Shown piece by piece: positions 6,803-9,094 of a stretch of 9,094 nt of DNA. Origin of the DNA: Pseudomonadota bacterium (GTDB lineage Bacteria > Pseudomonadota > Alphaproteobacteria > Azospirillales > Azospirillaceae). Below the pieces are notes generated by a model. It was not told the origin of the DNA. It saw nothing but the letters and a program-made list of their open reading frames with translations, and did no database searches. The stretch is taken from assembly GCA_023413605.1 (NCBI GenBank), contig JAEZPL010000486.1, positions 1-9,094 on the forward strand. The letters are read 5' to 3'. Position numbers and translations under genes: made by a program. The first letter of the stretch is position 1, and every line of letters begins with the position of its first letter.

Positions 6803-7231
6803 TCAGCGCGAAGGAAGCGGCGGGATGCGCGCAACGAAACGCCCCTTCACTCCGGCGGGCCAGTCACGGTAGGGGACAATCCCATCGGCGGAACGCCGGT
6901 AGGAGGACAGATAGGCGAGCAGGGCTTGCACCGCGCCGGGTTCGGGCGGCAGATCGCCGAGGACATAGCTCATGCGGTCGGGAGAACGGATGACAACCGC
7001 GCAGGGGCGGCGGCAACTCATCAGGCAGCGCATGGTGCTGACCGAAATGTCCTGGACATCGCCTGCCGTGGCAAGTGCTCCCCGCAGAAGGGCTGCGAAC
7101 GCCGCTCCGGTCCACGCGTCGCCCGTGTCCGTGTCCGTGTCCGTGTTCGGCGCGGTATCCGGTGATGGCGGGCGGCAGGTTTCGCAGACGATGACGTCAA
7201 TAGGCATGGCTGGGGGCGTCGCTGGGGGCAT
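6803..7231 (-). CDS. DUF1636 (COG5469) cysteine-rich putative metal-binding protein
   Basis: Small soluble protein of the DUF1636 family, described as predicted metal-binding; function unproven. From 7231 it has 142 residues. Key features are CETC at residues 16-19, a CLMSCRRPC cluster near residue 70, the following VVIRSPDRMSYVLGDL, and a C-terminal RIPPLPSR. The CxxC plus CxxxCxxxC spacing resembles thioredoxin-like 2Fe-2S ferredoxin folds (inference). Two starts are possible: ATG 7231, with GGAG 9 nt upstream but a low-complexity MPPATPPA leader, and ATG 7207 (MPIDVIVCETC), which fits the family N-terminus but lacks a ribosome binding site. It overlaps the ATPase gene by 35 or 11 nt accordingly. 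A DTDTDTD stretch comes from hexamer repeats around 7125-7146. It is last in the importer operon, which points to a role in metal or metal-chelate handling. Confidence 0.8.
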   Translation of the reverse strand: MPPATPPAMPIDVIVCETCRPPSPDTAPNTDTDTDTGDAWTGAAFAALLRGALATAGDVQDISVSTMRCLMSCRRPCAVVIRSPDRMSYVLGDLPPEPGAVQALLAYLSSYRRSADGIVPYRDWPAGVKGRFVARIPPLPSR

Positions 7232-8024
7232 GGCTGGGAACTCCGGTTTCAGTGATTGGGGGCAAGGTGGGGATGACGAGCGGCACGCCGGCCGCCTGCG
7301 TCACCAGAAAGGGAACGCCGTAAGCCGCGCTCAGCGGACCGGGCATCAGCACCGTTGAGGCCGGTCCGCTCAGACAACGGCCATCGGGCATCAGGAGCAC
7401 CAGATGGTCGCAGCAGCGGGCGGCCAGCGACAGATCATGCAGGACGACGAACACGGCGCGGTTCCGCACCACGGCCTCGTCGCGCAACAGGGCCATCAAG
7501 CGCAGCTGGTGACCAGGGTCCAGGGCCGCCACCGGCTCGTCCGCCAGGAGCAGCGGCGCGTCGGCGGCAAGCACGCGGGCCAGCATCACCCGCGCCCGTT
7601 CGCCGCCCGACAGGCTGGACACCGTCCGCGCCGACAACGCGGCGACGCCCGTCGCCTCCATGACCCGGTCGACCTCGGCAACGTCGCCCGGGCGCAGCCG
7701 GCCGAGCGGGCCCAAATGGGGCAGGCGCCCCAGCTCCACGGTGCGGCGCACGGTCAGCGGCCAGTGCACCGCATGCCCCTGGGGCAGATAGCCGATCAGG
7801 CGGGCGCGCTCGCGGGCGTTCGCCGGAAGCCGGCGACCATCGAACGTCACCTCGCCGTCATGAGGCAGCAGGCCGGCGATGGCGCGCAGCAGCGTGGTCT
7901 TGCCGACGCCGTTCGGCCCGATCAGCCCGGTGACGGTGCCGCGGCGGGCGGTGAAGGAGGCTCCGGCCAGGAGCGTGCGCTTGTTCTGCCGAACGGTGAG
8001 GGCGCTGATCGTCAGCATGGTCAC
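7197..8024 (-). CDS. ABC transporter ATP-binding protein, FecE/BtuD type
   Basis: ATPase that powers import of an iron-siderophore, haem or cobalamin across the inner membrane, bound to the FecCD permease encoded just upstream. The 275-residue protein has Walker A GPNGVGKT (36-43), Q-loop YLPQG (Q82), signature LSGGE (138-142), Walker B LLLADEP (158-164) and switch histidine VVLHD (H196), all intact. The GTG start at 8024 overlaps the permease stop (GTGA, 4 nt), with GGAGG 4 nt upstream; ATG at 8018 is an alternative. The C-terminus past about residue 250 is Pro/Ser/Ala-rich and encoded partly by a 12-nt tandem repeat. The substrate cannot be read from the ATPase alone. Confidence 0.93.
   Translation of the reverse strand: MTMLTISALTVRQNKRTLLAGASFTARRGTVTGLIGPNGVGKTTLLRAIAGLLPHDGEVTFDGRRLPANARERARLIGYLPQGHAVHWPLTVRRTVELGRLPHLGPLGRLRPGDVAEVDRVMEATGVAALSARTVSSLSGGERARVMLARVLAADAPLLLADEPVAALDPGHQLRLMALLRDEAVVRNRAVFVVLHDLSLAARCCDHLVLLMPDGRCLSGPASTVLMPGPLSAAYGVPFLVTQAAGVPLVIPTLPPITETGVPSHAPSDAPSHAY
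7205..7240. repeat. 12-nt tandem repeat, three units, in overlapping coding frames
   Basis: Units CATGGCTGGGGG (7205-7216), CGTCGCTGGGGG (7217-7228) and CATGGCTGGGAA (7229-7240). On the minus strand one frame encodes the ATPase end (SHAPSDAPSHAY) and another the DUF1636 leader (MPPATPPAMP). The repeat creates the two alternative ATG codons of the DUF1636 gene 24 nt apart. Confidence 0.8.
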
Positions 8025-9031
8025 GGCGCCTCCCGCTGCGCGCGCAGGATCAGAATCAGGAAGAAGGGTGTCCCGATCAGCGCCGTGACGACGCCCAGCA
8101 TCACCTCCTGCGTGGTTGGGATCAGCCGGGTGATCAGATCGGCCGCCGTCACCAGCGCCGCGCCGCCCAGCGCGCTCGGCAGCAGCAGCCGGCTCGGCTC
8201 ATGCCCCACCAGCGGGCGCAGCAGATGCGGGACCACCAGCCCGACGAAACCGATGGATCCGGACACAGACACCGCGGCCCCGACCGCCGCCGCCGTTCCG
8301 CCGACCACCAGCACGCGCAGGCGGACCAGATCGACGCCAAGGCTGCGGGCCGCGTCCTCGCCCAGGCTCAGGGCGTCCAGGCCGTTCCGGGTGGCCAGCA
8401 GCAGCCCGCAGCCCGCCAGGATGAAGGGCAACGCCACAAGGGCATCGTCCGGCGTGCGATCCTTCAGCGACCCCATCAGCCACAGCAGCATTTCGGTCGC
8501 AGCATAGGGGTTGGGGGCCAGGTTCAGCGCCAGGGAGGTCAAGGCGACCGACAGGCTGGACAGCGCGATGCCCGACAGGATCAGGGTCAGGCTTCCCCCG
8601 GCCCGCGCGGCGATGGCCAGCAGCAGCCCGGTGGCGACCAGCGCGCCGGCCATCGCCATGGCGGGCAGTGCGAACGTCCACAGCGATGCCAAGCCGAAAT
8701 AGAAGGCGACGACCGCTCCCAACCCGGCGCAGGACGACACGCCGATCAACCCGGGTTCCGCCAGAGGATTGCGCAGCAGCCCTTGCAGCGCTGCTCCGGA
8801 CAGGCCAAGCGCGGCACCCACCTCCAGCCCCAGCAGCAGACGCGGCAGACGGATTTCCTGAAGGATGGCGACCATGCGGGGATCGCCGGCGCCGGCCAGT
8901 CCGGACAGCGCCTCGACGGGGCTGAGCGGCACGGAACCAACGGACAGCCCGGCGACGGCCGTCGCCAGCACCAGCACGGCTAGCCACCCGTTCAGGGGCC
9001 ACCCGTTCAGGGAACGAAACACAGGCATCAC
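8021..9031 (-). CDS. FecCD-family ABC transporter permease
   Basis: Inner-membrane permease of the BtuC/FecC/FecD/HmuU type, which forms the dimeric channel for a metal chelate. The protein is 336 residues, a normal length. It is strongly hydrophobic with about nine or ten membrane segments, starting near LAVLVLATAVAGLSVG. Family motifs are visible: EIRLPRLLLGLEVGAALGLS, ALQGLLRNPLAEPGLIG, GSIGFVGLVVPHLLRPLVGH and a C-terminal GTPFFLILILR. Starts GTG 9031 and ATG 9028 are adjacent; neither has a strong ribosome binding site, and the upstream stop TGA overlaps them, suggesting translational coupling. The frame stays open to the window edge, but family length favours this start. It overlaps the ATPase gene by 4 nt. 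Confidence 0.93.
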   Translation of the reverse strand: MMPVFRSLNGWPLNGWLAVLVLATAVAGLSVGSVPLSPVEALSGLAGAGDPRMVAILQEIRLPRLLLGLEVGAALGLSGAALQGLLRNPLAEPGLIGVSSCAGLGAVVAFYFGLASLWTFALPAMAMAGALVATGLLLAIAARAGGSLTLILSGIALSSLSVALTSLALNLAPNPYAATEMLLWLMGSLKDRTPDDALVALPFILAGCGLLLATRNGLDALSLGEDAARSLGVDLVRLRVLVVGGTAAAVGAAVSVSGSIGFVGLVVPHLLRPLVGHEPSRLLLPSALGGAALVTAADLITRLIPTTQEVMLGVVTALIGTPFFLILILRAQREAP

Positions 9032-9094
9032 GGGGATTCTCGGGTCAGGGGGATCAGGGAGACAGGGGGGTGACGGCGCAGGCCCCCGGCGAGC
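9028..9094 (-). CDS. C-terminal end of an upstream gene, possibly the periplasmic binding protein
   Basis: A frame entering from the right edge reads LAGGLRRHPPVSLIPLTRES-P and stops at TGA 9030-9028, sharing a base with the permease ATG (TGATG). In such operons the gene before the permease is commonly the substrate-binding protein, and an L..GL motif near the end would fit. Only 21 residues are visible, so the identity is inferred from position. Confidence 0.4.
   Translation of the reverse strand, partial: LAGGLRRHPPVSLIPLTRESP

Noticed and set aside
6394..6834. Minus-strand ORF containing VAQLVEHRSPKPGVGGSSPS
   Set aside because: This peptide is the translation of the tRNA-Trp gene, a common annotation artefact.
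8201..8983. Plus-strand Gln/Arg-rich ORF opposite the permease
   Set aside because: Antisense of a clear FecCD permease; no motif.

Overview
The window is a high-GC piece of an alphaproteobacterial genome. The gene set suggests an Azospirillum-like Rhodospirillales genome with several replicons, but that is inference from style: parAB with no replication gene in view, GC-rich codon use and a typical alphaproteobacterial tRNA-Trp. No 16S rRNA or other taxonomic marker is present.

Region 1 (1-2078, minus strand) is the start of a urease operon in the order ureA (gamma), ureB (beta), ureC (alpha). ureC runs off the left edge. ureA and ureB look intact. UreC keeps every nickel ligand and the bridging lysine, but the residue aligned with the catalytic histidine of classical ureases (His320 in Klebsiella numbering) is glutamine. 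No accessory genes (ureDEFG) are in view.

Region 2 (about 2079-3013) is intergenic. An AT-rich stretch lies upstream of ureA and holds a tandem repeat and a possible 37-residue ORF. Next comes a decayed IS6-type transposase fragment with an in-frame stop, a frameshift and a lost 3' end. Last is a cluster of strong inverted repeats, one of them parS-like, ending at the parB stop codon.

Region 3 (3014-4956, minus strand) is a parA-parB partition operon. The two genes overlap by 11 nt. ParA has an N-terminal helix-turn-helix, and a sigma70-like promoter with a palindrome in its spacer lies just upstream, which fits autoregulation.

Region 4 (5107-6510) holds a plus-strand gene for an unrecognised Ala/Lys-rich helical, probably coiled-coil, protein. 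Facing it on the minus strand is a complete tRNA-Trp (anticodon CCA).

Region 5 (6803-9094, minus strand) is an operon for a FecCD/BtuCD-type metal-chelate importer: the tail of an upstream gene (possibly the binding protein), a permease, an ATPase, and a DUF1636 (COG5469) cysteine-rich protein. The junctions overlap by 1-4, 4 and up to 35 nt, so translation is probably coupled. The substrate (iron-siderophore, haem or cobalamin) cannot be settled from the sequence.
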